Positions 26,809 to 35,948 of a stretch of 64,000 nt of DNA are shown piece by piece. The DNA comes from Saccharomycopsis phalli (Eukaryota > Ascomycota > Saccharomycetes > Ascoideales > Saccharomycopsidaceae): positions 1,426,001 through 1,490,000 of the forward strand of contig CP073215.1 of assembly GCA_020342235.1 (NCBI GenBank), read 5' to 3'. The stretch's first letter is position 1. Each line of letters starts with the position of its first letter. A program made the translations under genes and the position numbers. The notes under the pieces were generated by a model, which searched no databases, was not told where the DNA came from, and saw only the letters and a list, made by a program, of their open reading frames with translations.

Positions 26809-29523
26809 ATGCTGAGGCAACTAAGCTGTACGAATTCCGGTACAAGTGCCGTCAAAAGGTTTTCTCAGAGAACCCACGGATTCCGTTTCCAGAGACCTTG
26901 TAACTATTTGCATTTTCTAAGTCACAATATCTCCAGGCCTAGGTTGCACACTGCAAGCACGCTCTCTACACTTTCTGTTACCAATGGATCTACAAGATAC
27001 ATCTCCTTCACTTATATCCCCAAGCTAGCTTTCAAGCTAGTTCGTTTTCCTGCTGCTATTGGTGGCGGTCTTGCTGCTGGTGGATCATACATCGCTTACA
27101 GAGTAGAAGAGGCAGCAAATTATACCGGGGACCAGTTGGATAAACTCAAAGACTTGGCCAACAGCGCAGGAGACCAGCTCTATGGGTTTTTTAACGGTGC
27201 CAAGGACATGTTGCCTAGCTTTGGTGATGGCAAGCTGCTGGATGGTGGCGGATCGAATGCCGGTGGTGGATCTAATGCTGGTGGCGGTGGTAGTGCAGGC
27301 GGAGTGGCTGCTGCTGCGCTATTAAACCTGGATGAAGAGGAAGAAGAGGCAGAGGAAGACGATGGGGAAGAAGAGGATGAGGAAGATCGGTTTTTGGATG
27401 AGGAAGACGAGGAGGAGGACAGCGAAGAGTCCTCCAAAAGACAGTCTGCGGACGACCAAATACTCAATCTCACAAAGCAAATGATCGAAATCCGAAACTT
27501 GCTCTCCAAGATAGATGAAAACGACTCGCTCAAGCTACCTTCCATTGTTGTCGTTGGCTCCCAATCCTCAGGGAAGTCGTCCGTGCTCGAGGCAGTTGTA
27601 GGAAAACAGTTCTTGCCAAAGGGAAATAATATGGTAACCCGACGACCAATCGAGCTCACATTGATTAATGATCCCCACAGCAATATTGAGACTGCAGAAT
27701 TCACCGACTTGAAGATGGAGAGAATGAGCAACTTTGATGAGGTAGGTAAGATATTACTCGAGCTCAACTTGTCTGTGCCCGCTTCTACAGCAATCTCTGC
27801 CGATCCTATAAGATTAACAATCAGATCGCCTAAAGCACCTGACTTGACATTGATCGATCTACCTGGATACATCCAGGTTCAGGCGGATGACCAGCCAGTT
27901 GAGTTGAAGCAGAAAATCAGAGATGTCTGTATGAAGTACTTGGAACCTCCTAATATCATATTGGCAATATCCTCAGCAGACGTGGACTTGGCCAATTCTT
28001 CGGCGTTGAGAGCTGCAAAATTAGTGGATCCTCTTGGTGAACGAACTTTGGGCGTCGTCACAAAGATGGACTTGGTCGAGCCTAAAAGGGCCAGAGACAT
28101 TTTGCGAAATAACAAGTATCCTTTAAAAATGGGTTATGTTGGCGTGATATCGAAGGCCCCAGAAAAAAACTCGCCAGCCATGTTCTTAAAACGGAAGTCG
28201 GTGGTTAATTTAAGCAAGGAGTTGCAAACCAATGAGAAAAGTTATTTTTTTGAGACTAACGAGAAGTTCTTCTACAATTCATCGGTTGGAACTAAACTCT
28301 TGAAGAAAAAATTAATGAAGATCTTGGAAAAATCCATGTCTGCCTCATTGAAACCTACGCACCAGGCTATTCAACAAGAACTTGAAGATGCTTCTTATAA
28401 ATTTAAGGTCGAGTTCAATGACAGATTGTTGACTCCTGAGACTTATTTGGCTTCTACTTTGGACACAGTGAAAGTCGCAGTTAAAGATTTTAGTGCCAAG
28501 TTTGGTAAAAATGAAATCAGATCAATTCTCAGAAGTGAACTAGATCAAAAAGTATTGGACTTGCTTGCTTTGAGATATTGGAACAAACCTTTTTCAAGTG
28601 ACAGCACTAGTTATAGCGAGCCAATATTAGCCGAATTACCTGATGCCTCCGACAATGATTTATACTGGCACAGAAAATTGGACTTGACAACTTCAAGTTT
28701 AACAAAGTTAGGAATAGGCAGATTATCTACGTCATTAGTCACAAATGCGCTATTAGATGAAATAGATACTATATCCAGCAGAACAAATTTAGAAAAGCAT
28801 CCTCTTGCGAAGGAAATCGTGTTAAACTCTGCAACATCAGTATTAAACTCGAGATACTACTCTACTGCTGAACAGGTTGAAAACTGTATAAAGCCTTTTA
28901 AGTATGAGATTGACTTGGAAGACCGAGAATGGAACTTGGCTAAAGAGCACTCCATAAAGCTACTATCAGAAGAAATCAGGCAATGTAGCGAGGCATACAA
29001 GAATTTGCGAAACGAAGTGGGTTCTAGAAAATTAGGTAATGTGGTTTCTCACATAGAGAAAGAGCATTTAAATAAAGAACCGAATAATCACAGTGATGAG
29101 TCATTACAGTTTTCAAAAATAATATTGCATAAAGGAAGAGAGGCTATATTTTTGCAAGACAGAATTGCTATGCTCAATATGAGAATTGCAGCCTTGAAGT
29201 CAAGTGGCTGTGCATCGAAAGACAACAAGTACAAGTGTCCAGAAATTTTCCTTAATTCCGTTGTTGATAAATTAACCCAGACTTCGATTTTGTTTTTGAA
29301 TGTGGAACTTTTGAGTGACTTTTATTATAACTTTCCAAGAGACTTGGATGCAAAGTTAAGTGTTAATGGGCTTTCTAAGGACACAATTGAGCAAATTGCA
29401 AAGGAGGATCCAAAGGTTAAAAGACACATTGAATTGCAACAAAGAAAGGAATTATTGGAGGAAGCAATGTCCAAAATTGAGCATATTATTGCGTTGAGAA
29501 ATACCAGAAACCGGTTGTTTTAA
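26809..29523 (+). CDS. MGM1: Mitochondrial dynamin-like GTPase Mgm1 (OPA1)
   Basis: Mgm1 fuses mitochondrial inner membranes. The 904-aa protein has an Arg/Ser-rich presequence, then a hydrophobic anchor at about residues 77-97 with Gly/Ala-rich sequence. A Gly/Asn/Ser linker (146-164) leads into a short apolar segment (VAAAALLNL) where rhomboid Pcp1 would cut. An intensely acidic stretch (175-208) comes next. The dynamin GTPase domain begins near 240: P-loop GSQSSGKS (250-257), switch Thr in NMVTRRP, DLPGY near 349 and TKMD near 417. Middle/stalk and effector-type helices fill the rest. Both long (membrane) and short (cleaved) forms are expected. Confidence 0.95.
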   Translation: MLRQLSCTNSGTSAVKRFSQRTHGFRFQRPCNYLHFLSHNISRPRLHTASTLSTLSVTNGSTRYISFTYIPKLAFKLVRFPAAIGGGLAAGGSYIAYRVEEAANYTGDQLDKLKDLANSAGDQLYGFFNGAKDMLPSFGDGKLLDGGGSNAGGGSNAGGGGSAGGVAAAALLNLDEEEEEAEEDDGEEEDEEDRFLDEEDEEEDSEESSKRQSADDQILNLTKQMIEIRNLLSKIDENDSLKLPSIVVVGSQSSGKSSVLEAVVGKQFLPKGNNMVTRRPIELTLINDPHSNIETAEFTDLKMERMSNFDEVGKILLELNLSVPASTAISADPIRLTIRSPKAPDLTLIDLPGYIQVQADDQPVELKQKIRDVCMKYLEPPNIILAISSADVDLANSSALRAAKLVDPLGERTLGVVTKMDLVEPKRARDILRNNKYPLKMGYVGVISKAPEKNSPAMFLKRKSVVNLSKELQTNEKSYFFETNEKFFYNSSVGTKLLKKKLMKILEKSMSASLKPTHQAIQQELEDASYKFKVEFNDRLLTPETYLASTLDTVKVAVKDFSAKFGKNEIRSILRSELDQKVLDLLALRYWNKPFSSDSTSYSEPILAELPDASDNDLYWHRKLDLTTSSLTKLGIGRLSTSLVTNALLDEIDTISSRTNLEKHPLAKEIVLNSATSVLNSRYYSTAEQVENCIKPFKYEIDLEDREWNLAKEHSIKLLSEEIRQCSEAYKNLRNEVGSRKLGNVVSHIEKEHLNKEPNNHSDESLQFSKIILHKGREAIFLQDRIAMLNMRIAALKSSGCASKDNKYKCPEIFLNSVVDKLTQTSILFLNVELLSDFYYNFPRDLDAKLSVNGLSKDTIEQIAKEDPKVKRHIELQQRKELLEEAMSKIEHIIALRNTRNRLF

Positions 29524-29642
29524 TTTCTAGGTTATACTAATGTTGGGCAAAATTTGAGTACCAGCGGATGTCAATAGTTGTTGGCCATGTATTTTTATGT
29601 AAATATTTAGATGGTTCGTAAATAGATATATATTAATCAAAT

Positions 29643-31460
29643 TCAATTATCTTTCTTCAAATCTATTACACCATATTCTGATTCGTCGATTATCAGTGAC
29701 CCAATGAACACTGTTGACAACCATGACGGAAGCCACCCAACGATTATTATGAACCAAGTCCAACAATCGTAGTTTTTCCAGGCTGATAACAAGCCTGTCA
29801 TAACATCTATAGGCCCATTTGAAAAGTCTGAATCCAAGAGCCCAATAATAAACACCATAAACCAAGGGCAACTCAAGACCAAGCTGACCGAGTTTATATT
29901 CTCCTGGTACTTACTAGATCTGATTGTTATTGGTCTGACAAAAGTCAAGGGTAACATGCATATTCCCAAGGCATATGCCAAGGAGAAGTGAACCACTAAG
30001 ATGGAAGTTAATAACAAACTGCAGTATAGTAGACATACAGAGTGAAGAAGATATGCCGTGGAAGCGTAGAATATAGCAGGGTTATACTTGTTTGCCTTTC
30101 CAATCATGCCAGCAAAGTTTGAAAGTACCAATTGTTTAGTTGGTGCTGTGGAGAGTAGCAAACCATTGATCAATAAACCATAATAGATAAACGACGCTGG
30201 CACAGGGACGTACAAAAGTATCGAGCCAAAGATTGCCAGGCCAGAAAAGATGGCGAAAAAAATGATAAACACTTTGGTTAAAGAATTGACCAAGTCACTA
30301 ACAGTTAAACCACTGTTCAACACCCCACTTAGTGCAGCAAGGGCATAACTGACGGAGAAAAACACTGCTGAAGGCAAATAAGTACCAATGGAAATGAAAA
30401 GTTTTGGACCCAACATTAGGTAAAAAAAGAACGACTGGTGAAACTTTTCCAACAAGTTGTTGACAGATCTGAACAGGGCCTCGACTACTCGTCCCAATGT
30501 GGTGACATCTATCCCACCTTCTCCAATAGCTCTCAACGTCAAGGCCTGGATTCTGTATCCACTAAAGACTTCACAACCATTGGAAGATTTTAAGCCAGCC
30601 AAAGTCAATTCCTTGACACCATTAAGGAGAACCGCCAATCTATTGGCATACGTGTCTTCGTTTATTTGGCTCTTCTCCGTGCCTTGTATTGAGACAGTAA
30701 TTCCTTCGTGATGCGAAATTGATATCACAGTATTCAACAAGTCCAAATTAGGCAACTGCCCATTTACGCCCTCATAAGACACTTCCAAGTAATCAAAGAA
30801 GTCACTTTCTCCTGTATGCTCGACTACAATCGCCGACTCAATGGACCCTGCAGTTAAGTCAAGTGAAGAGTGGTACGCCTTAACCCACGAGCGTAGAGCA
30901 AAGTGATTGTCTTCAGGGAAAACTATTATGATATTCTTAGACCATACTGTCCATCTAGTGAAATAGCGCGCCATTGCGATAACCAAAGACACTCCATTGG
31001 TGTTGGTTTCACCATCTTTGGTAAACCATGGAGCTATAAGAGCCATAGATTCAGTTCCATCACCACGTGGCGCATTCAATACACCATAGGTATTAACCCC
31101 AGTACTAGTGCTGTTTCGCTCAAATTCATGGTCACTGACACTGTATCCAAGATTCACCAACAATTGCTTGATGAGAACATTCTTGTCTTCAAGAGACAGA
31201 TTGGAAACTTTCAAAATCTCATCACGGTATCCCCTAAGGAAGTTCCATTCACTCTCTCGGTAATAACTATAAGCCTGAGAAGGCATGAGCGCATTTTCTG
31301 ATATATAGGTACCTCGGTAATGACCTTCAGAGGGTAAATAAAAAAGCCAAAACGTGCCCACCAAGGCACAAAGAAAAGAAATATAGGGCAAATTCTTTAT
31401 AAGTTTGGGCACAAGACCATACTTATGTACCTTTCTTTGCAATTCTTCCAAGAGTGCCAT
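29643..31460 (-). CDS. GAA1: GPI transamidase subunit Gaa1
   Basis: Gaa1 is a subunit of the ER GPI transamidase that attaches GPI anchors to proteins; it has an M28-peptidase-like luminal domain. The 605-aa protein starts at the ATG at 31460 (seven codons upstream begin with GTG). An N-terminal membrane span (about residues 27-45) precedes the luminal domain, with YSYYRESEWNFLRGYRDEI and LIAPWFTKDGETNTNGV. At least six hydrophobic segments fill the C-terminal half (about 350-600), as in the family. Length agrees with S. cerevisiae Gaa1 (614). It is convergent with MGM1, and GPI17, encoding another subunit, lies 5 kb away. Confidence 0.92.
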   Translation of the reverse strand: MALLEELQRKVHKYGLVPKLIKNLPYISFLCALVGTFWLFYLPSEGHYRGTYISENALMPSQAYSYYRESEWNFLRGYRDEILKVSNLSLEDKNVLIKQLLVNLGYSVSDHEFERNSTSTGVNTYGVLNAPRGDGTESMALIAPWFTKDGETNTNGVSLVIAMARYFTRWTVWSKNIIIVFPEDNHFALRSWVKAYHSSLDLTAGSIESAIVVEHTGESDFFDYLEVSYEGVNGQLPNLDLLNTVISISHHEGITVSIQGTEKSQINEDTYANRLAVLLNGVKELTLAGLKSSNGCEVFSGYRIQALTLRAIGEGGIDVTTLGRVVEALFRSVNNLLEKFHQSFFFYLMLGPKLFISIGTYLPSAVFFSVSYALAALSGVLNSGLTVSDLVNSLTKVFIIFFAIFSGLAIFGSILLYVPVPASFIYYGLLINGLLLSTAPTKQLVLSNFAGMIGKANKYNPAIFYASTAYLLHSVCLLYCSLLLTSILVVHFSLAYALGICMLPLTFVRPITIRSSKYQENINSVSLVLSCPWFMVFIIGLLDSDFSNGPIDVMTGLLSAWKNYDCWTWFIIIVGWLPSWLSTVFIGSLIIDESEYGVIDLKKDN

Positions 31461-31569
31461 ATGTGTTGTAGTGCAGATCACAACAGGTCTCTTGGGAAGA
31501 AGCTACATAGTTGTGCCAGGGCAACATAACCACAAGGGTCTACCAAATTAAAAGTGTATATATTTAAGT

Positions 31570-33156
31570 CTAATCTTTATACTCCTTCATAAACTCATTG
31601 TGAAATTTTTCCCAAGAGTGAATCCAGTCAATACCCGGAGGAAGGAATGTAGTTCTTACGTGGTAAGTACCTGGTACTTGTCTGAATCCCGATCCTGGAA
31701 CAGTACAGATTCCGGTTTTCTCTAATAACTCCAAGCAGTAGAGCGCATCAGGTTCAAGGCCTTTAGACTTGGCTAATTCAATCACCTTCTCTGGGAAGTT
31801 GAACTTTGGAAATAAGTACATTGCGCCGTCGGCATCTTGACACTCGACACCCTCCATTTTGTTAAAGGCCTTGGTGAGGGACTGTGATCTTTCCTTGAGA
31901 TTATTAAAGATATGCTTTCTTTCCTTTTGGTCTAACGCGTAACTCTCATCGCCTTCTTTTGGTGGATTGGTCATCATTTCAACCACACATTGTCCACTAA
32001 CCACAGAACAAAGATTGATGGATACAATTTTAGAAAATACTTGCTTGACTTCTTTGGTGAACCCAACCAATTCCATGTATCCACCTCTTTGACCACATTC
32101 ACCACTCAAACCTTTGGAAGTAGAATGCAAAGAAGCAATCTGCACATTGTCATACGACTTTGGGAACTTTTGTTGAAGCTTCTTCAAGACTTTTCTAGTA
32201 GAAACAAATTCTCCCTTGTAGACATTTTCTTGGTATACTTCATCTGCAATAATTACTACGCCATATTTGGCAGCGATATTAATAATGTCCGCAATAGTCT
32301 CCTCAGAAAGAATAGCACCGGTAGGATTACCTGGGTTGATGATAACCAATGCCTTGGTTTTAACACCCTTCTTTTGCTGGTCAAGAATCTGCTGTTCAAT
32401 CTCATTGGCATCAATGGACCATCCTTGCTCCTCTTTCAAGTAGTATGGAATAGCAGTTATATCAAAAAGAGAGAGAATAGCAGTATACAAAGGATACTGT
32501 GGAATAGGAATCAAAACCCCAGAGGTAGGACCAAAGCAAATGTTATCAATCACATATTCGACAGCAGCAGAAGCACCACTAGTGAGAAAGATATCATCAA
32601 TGTTAGCAGGGAAACCATCTCTTTTTGAAATGTAATTTGCAACAGACTCTCTGCTGACTTCTACACCTTGCGAGGTAGAATAAGCACCAGTGGAGGTCGC
32701 GTCATCAAGAAAGCGCTTTGCTCTAGCCACAACATCGCTAGGATATGAAGGAGGAGGGTTGGCCAATAATTCAGGGTTTTGGATAAGAGATAAAACTCGT
32801 CTGTAGAAGGTGAGCGGCTTTTGGTCTAATTGTTGAGGATTACCAATATTGGAGAAGATGATTTTATCAAATGGCAATGAGCCTGGGTCTTTCCGTAATT
32901 GTCTCTGGAGCTCCTCTGCCCTTGTAGGGATTCTTCCACGGACAGCATACTTGGTCTCAATAGCTAATGGGTTAATATCACGGAGAGTAAGCGGTGCGGC
33001 TGGTGTGAAGGTCATGTCTTTCTGTTTATGAGTTGTACTATAAAACCTAAAACTGCAATACGCGTCCCTTAAAATGCTCTGGGATGATTTATAAGTGAAT
33101 GACCCCAAAAATTTTTTTGCCTCAAAACGAGACCAAGCGTGGAATTCGATTCCCAT
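31570..33156 (-). CDS. ALT1: Alanine aminotransferase, probable mitochondrial form with internal start
   Basis: This PLP enzyme interconverts alanine plus 2-oxoglutarate and pyruvate plus glutamate. The body matches the class I/II aminotransferase fold: IINPGNPTGA, IADEVYQENVY, and SLHSTSKGLSGECGQRGGY with the PLP-binding Lys. From the ATG at 33156 it is 528 aa with an N-terminal extension ending RFYSTTHKQKD that looks like a mitochondrial presequence. A second in-frame ATG at 33015 would give a 481-aa cytosolic enzyme starting MTFTPAAPLTL. The open frame continues 35 codons upstream of 33156 without an ATG. S. cerevisiae uses separate ALT1 and ALT2 genes; here one gene may serve both sites. 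Confidence 0.9.
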   Translation of the reverse strand: MGIEFHAWSRFEAKKFLGSFTYKSSQSILRDAYCSFRFYSTTHKQKDMTFTPAAPLTLRDINPLAIETKYAVRGRIPTRAEELQRQLRKDPGSLPFDKIIFSNIGNPQQLDQKPLTFYRRVLSLIQNPELLANPPPSYPSDVVARAKRFLDDATSTGAYSTSQGVEVSRESVANYISKRDGFPANIDDIFLTSGASAAVEYVIDNICFGPTSGVLIPIPQYPLYTAILSLFDITAIPYYLKEEQGWSIDANEIEQQILDQQKKGVKTKALVIINPGNPTGAILSEETIADIINIAAKYGVVIIADEVYQENVYKGEFVSTRKVLKKLQQKFPKSYDNVQIASLHSTSKGLSGECGQRGGYMELVGFTKEVKQVFSKIVSINLCSVVSGQCVVEMMTNPPKEGDESYALDQKERKHIFNNLKERSQSLTKAFNKMEGVECQDADGAMYLFPKFNFPEKVIELAKSKGLEPDALYCLELLEKTGICTVPGSGFRQVPGTYHVRTTFLPPGIDWIHSWEKFHNEFMKEYKD

Positions 33157-33589
33157 GTTTGTGTCCAAGTATGTGGGGGAAAATGCCTCGCAACAAAATT
33201 GCCGGCATTTTAAATGCGTCAGAAATCGGTGGGGTAACAACAGGATAGCATGCGCCTTCACAAGCGGAAATATAGGTTCCTAAGAGGCTTTTTAGTACAA
33301 ATAAATAGGTAGCTCGCACTAAATTACTCTCCCCCAGGTTTTACTTAATTTTGACTTGACACATCATTTCCCCACACATGCTATTCAACTATAGATTGTA
33401 TCTGCATGTATAGAGGCCTAATATTCCCTTAACAGACCACTATTCGGTTCGGACGCACGGAGATGAAACCTTACAGGATACAAGGTTAAACCAGTACTTT
33501 TGGGACATGCCATAGATACAATCAATATACATTTGAATTACCATTATATGTGGCATAAAAACAGTGCCAAGTGTGTATTCACAAACTAA
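33157..33589. other. Intergenic: ALT1 promoter and IMP4 3' region
   Basis: This 433-bp stretch has no supported gene. Its first ~105 bp continue the ALT1 frame without an ATG, so an upstream ALT1 exon cannot be excluded. Confidence 0.55.
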
Positions 33590-34447
33590 CTACTCAGCCA
33601 AATAATCCTTTCTGTTTGCAGTTCTCACAAATCTTCTCAATTTCCATTCCAAATCGGCATCCTTGTTCTCCAATGTACCCAATCTCAACTCATAGAGTTT
33701 TAATTCGAATCTAGGCCCCACCTCAGCGATCTCAACCCCGTCCTTTGTTTTTACATAAACATGCTGTCTGACACTGATGAAATCACCATTGTTGACAAAC
33801 GTAATCACTCGTGGGCTGTCCTTCTTGACACCAGGTGGGAACAAGTGCTTCAAGATAGTCACCACCCTCTGCCCTAATTTGGTGGTGAAGTTTTCAAATA
33901 TCAAGTGCGGATGCGCCTCACTCTGGTTGCCAGCATTTAGAATATCATGTCTGAAAACTGGATTGTGTATCGTAAAAAATGCAGTTGGCCCATGTGGAAA
34001 ATGCGAGATGGTAAGAGAAGTAGGAACACCACGATGCTCATGGATGACAACTAAGTCAGTAGTATTACTGGCCTTGCAGGCTTCCACTAACGACGGCATA
34101 ACATAATTTCCTCTATTCAACTTGACAGACGTTGGAAATAAGAGCTTTACCTCTTTGGAGAACTGCAAGAGTCGACTACTTGGGTCTCTTGAGGTCGTCA
34201 CTACAACCTTGGGTTCTTGGATTCCACTCAATGCAGAATATTCATCATCAATAGATTCTTGCACAGATTCATCATACAAGTAATCCTTTTGTAGCTTTTC
34301 GTCTTCTGCTATTTCTTTGGGCAATGCCTTTCCACTCGCCAACGCGGCTTTTATCTGCTGTCTTTTCTGCTGAAGAGTAGATTCTTGAAGTTCAAGTGCC
34401 TTGCGATATAAGTACTCTCTTCGTTCTCTGGCTTGTCTTCTAATCAT
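33590..34447 (-). CDS. IMP4: U3 snoRNP protein Imp4 (Brix domain)
   Basis: Imp4 binds U3 snoRNA and pre-rRNA in the small-subunit processome. The 285-aa protein starts [20 protein letters not shown], nearly the S. cerevisiae start. It carries the Brix domain from about residue 80: [56 protein letters not shown], and [19 protein letters not shown]. It ends [11 protein letters not shown]. The frame extends 32 codons upstream but without family sequence; the ATG at 34447 is clearly the start. Very high conservation makes this one of the firmest calls. Confidence 0.97.
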   Translation of the reverse strand: MIRRQARERREYLYRKALELQESTLQQKRQQIKAALASGKALPKEIAEDEKLQKDYLYDESVQESIDDEYSALSGIQEPKVVVTTSRDPSSRLLQFSKEVKLLFPTSVKLNRGNYVMPSLVEACKASNTTDLVVIHEHRGVPTSLTISHFPHGPTAFFTIHNPVFRHDILNAGNQSEAHPHLIFENFTTKLGQRVVTILKHLFPPGVKKDSPRVITFVNNGDFISVRQHVYVKTKDGVEIAEVGPRFELKLYELRLGTLENKDADLEWKLRRFVRTANRKDYLAE

Positions 34448-34581
34448 CTGGAACAAATTTATTAATCGATGCCATCCGAGAAAAAATTTCAGTACTGCTA
34501 TATACCAACCGGCTGGGTCTACTCGAGCGATACAGTGGGTCAATTACCATAATAATGCAAACTAAATAAAGACTAATCTAT

Positions 34582-35331
34582 TTATACTTTGGCCCTTTTA
34601 TTACTTTTATTATCGTCTTCTGATTCATCCTTTCGTCGTTTTTCTTTCTTTTCTTTCTTTTCTTTCTTGTCCTTCTTTTCTTTCTTTTCTTTCTTGTCCT
34701 TCTTTTCTTTCTTTTCTTTCTTGTCCTTCTTTTCTTTCTTTTCCTTCTTTTCCTTCTTTTCCTTCTTGTCCTTCTTTTCTTTAATCACTTCTACTTCTTC
34801 TGCCACTTCTATTTCTTCTGCCACTTCTTCCGCTGCCTCTTCCTCTGCTTCTATTTTCGAGTTGGCAGCAAGATTGTTATCCGTTTCAGGTTCATCATCA
34901 GACGACTGCACATCATATTTTACCTCATCATCCAGTTTATCATCTGCTACATTACTATCTTGAACTTCCTCATCATCGTCATCAAACTTGGTGTGCCTGC
35001 TACCGTCGGTAGACTCTTGTTTTGTTTCATCGCTCTTATTGTTCTTTTGCTTGTTGAAAATGTCAGATTTTTCAAGAATTGGAGGTAAGCCTCTTAAACT
35101 TCTCTGGATTCTTTTTAATTGACTCATAGTCGTTGGATTTATAAAATTCGATTCACCAGCCTGACTTTGATTAAATCCCACTTCCAGAAGAATTTCATCT
35201 TTCTTGTCTATGAAGCTGGTCAAGAATGATTCAACATCCGAATTAGAGATGCTCAGAATCGAAGCTATGTGAGTCACAGTTGGAATGGTGACGGCATTGA
35301 AATGAGTACGATTCGGTCTGGTAGATGCCAT
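34582..35331 (-). CDS. RPA14: RNA polymerase I subunit Rpa14 with long Lys/Glu repeat tail
   Basis: The N-terminal ~90 residues match Rpa14 (A14 of the Pol I stalk with A43): VESFLTSFIDKKDEI corresponds to VLQFLESFIDEKENI, and SQLKRIQRSLRGLPP to SQLKRIQRDFKGLPP of S. cerevisiae. Unlike the 137-aa yeast protein, this 249-aa version continues with an acidic segment (about 118-180) and then a ~65-residue tail of KKEKKDKK-type repeats ending in a basic patch (KSNKRAKV). The tail resembles nucleolar Lys-rich tails such as that of A34.5. The repeats are encoded by a near-perfect minisatellite. It is divergent from MRPL34. Confidence 0.82.
   Translation of the reverse strand: MASTRPNRTHFNAVTIPTVTHIASILSISNSDVESFLTSFIDKKDEILLEVGFNQSQAGESNFINPTTMSQLKRIQRSLRGLPPILEKSDIFNKQKNNKSDETKQESTDGSRHTKFDDDDEEVQDSNVADDKLDDEVKYDVQSSDDEPETDNNLAANSKIEAEEEAAEEVAEEIEVAEEVEVIKEKKDKKEKKEKKEKKEKKDKKEKKEKKDKKEKKEKKDKKEKKEKKEKRRKDESEDDNKSNKRAKV
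34640..34785. repeat. KKEKKDKK-coding minisatellite in RPA14
   Basis: About three near-identical ~30-bp units of the plus-strand pattern TTTTCTTTCTTTTC then TTGTCC, with shorter 15-bp subunits, encode the Lys/Glu/Asp tail. The high identity suggests slippage-driven change in length. Confidence 0.85.
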
Positions 35332-35399
35332 ATTTATATTCTATTATCTTGATAGTGAAAAAAATTTGTACAGTTGCACTTGCGCATATTCACGCATGT

Positions 35400-35405
35400 C
35401 ACGTG
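35400..35405. promoter_or_regulatory. CACGTG box between RPA14 and MRPL34
   Basis: GTCACGTGTCATG lies 49 bp upstream of the MRPL34 ATG and 69 bp upstream of the RPA14 start. It could serve both genes; factor binding is inferred. Confidence 0.45.
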
Positions 35406-35453
35406 TCATGTAGACTTGAGCTTGAAAAATTCGTGGTTGAACCATCATCGATA

Positions 35454-35800
35454 ATGTTTACGTTTAGGCCTTCGATGCACACCGGTTTTGTGAGGTAAGT
35501 TAATATAGCCGGTAAGATTTAATATTAACAAATCGCAGCCAAACATTCACTCGAGGATTTGGCTTGTTTAGTGGCGCCAGTATAATGAGACCTGGGGTAC
35601 CTTCTGCCACTGAATCTGGTCCGTTTGGATCGACGATAGGAATGATACAACGCAGATGGAAGTCAAGAGGAAATACGTTTCAGCCTAGTACCCTTAAGCG
35701 AAAAAGACGATTTGGGTTTCTCTCAAGATTAAAGACAAAGGACGGGAGAAAGATAATTGCCGCTCGAAAGGCAAAGGGAAGATGGTACTTGTCGCACTGA
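35454..35800 (+). CDS. MRPL34: Mitochondrial large ribosomal subunit protein bL34m, spliced
   Basis: The C-terminal 50 residues are the bL34 family: [36 protein letters not shown], then [11 protein letters not shown]. The open frame for this part has no suitable ATG, but reads as presequence up to an AG at 35538. Joining exon 1 (35454-35494, starting [13 protein letters not shown]) to exon 2 (35539-35800) removes a 44-nt GTAAGT intron and keeps the frame through a split Ser codon. The result is a 100-aa protein with a basic mitochondrial presequence, close to the 105 aa of S. cerevisiae. A short 71-aa version from the ATG at 35585 is the alternative. MRPL1 follows on the same strand. Confidence 0.85.
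35495..35538 (+). other. MRPL34 intron, 44 nt
   Basis: The intron begins with consensus GTAAGT, has TATTAAC as branch candidate and ends TCGCAG. Removing it joins AG to C, completing a Ser codon. Confidence 0.82.
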
Positions 35801-35948
35801 GCGCACATATATGTAAATAGTTATTTAATTTAGGAGGAAATAGCAACAGACTTGTATTCTTTCGTAGTCACTTAGTATTGCGGTTATGTGCCCTTTGAGA
35901 GCCCTCCAAAGTACGAAAAATTTCAATTAGTTCTCCAATACATCTCCA

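Noticed and set aside
27180-27872. 230-codon minus-strand frame inside MGM1
   Set aside because: Ser/Pro-rich antisense of the acidic and Gly-rich part of MGM1, no family features.
31990-32628. 212-codon plus-strand frame inside ALT1
   Set aside because: Antisense shadow of a conserved enzyme gene; no domain visible.
34448-34543. 32-residue N-terminal extension of IMP4
   Set aside because: IMP4 starts [18 protein letters not shown] in yeasts; the upstream residues lack similarity.
34589-34963. Plus-strand frame rich in Phe/Ser (SFFSFFSFL) that looks like a membrane protein
   Set aside because: Antisense of the KKEKK repeat of RPA14; the minus strand carries the conserved Rpa14 motifs.
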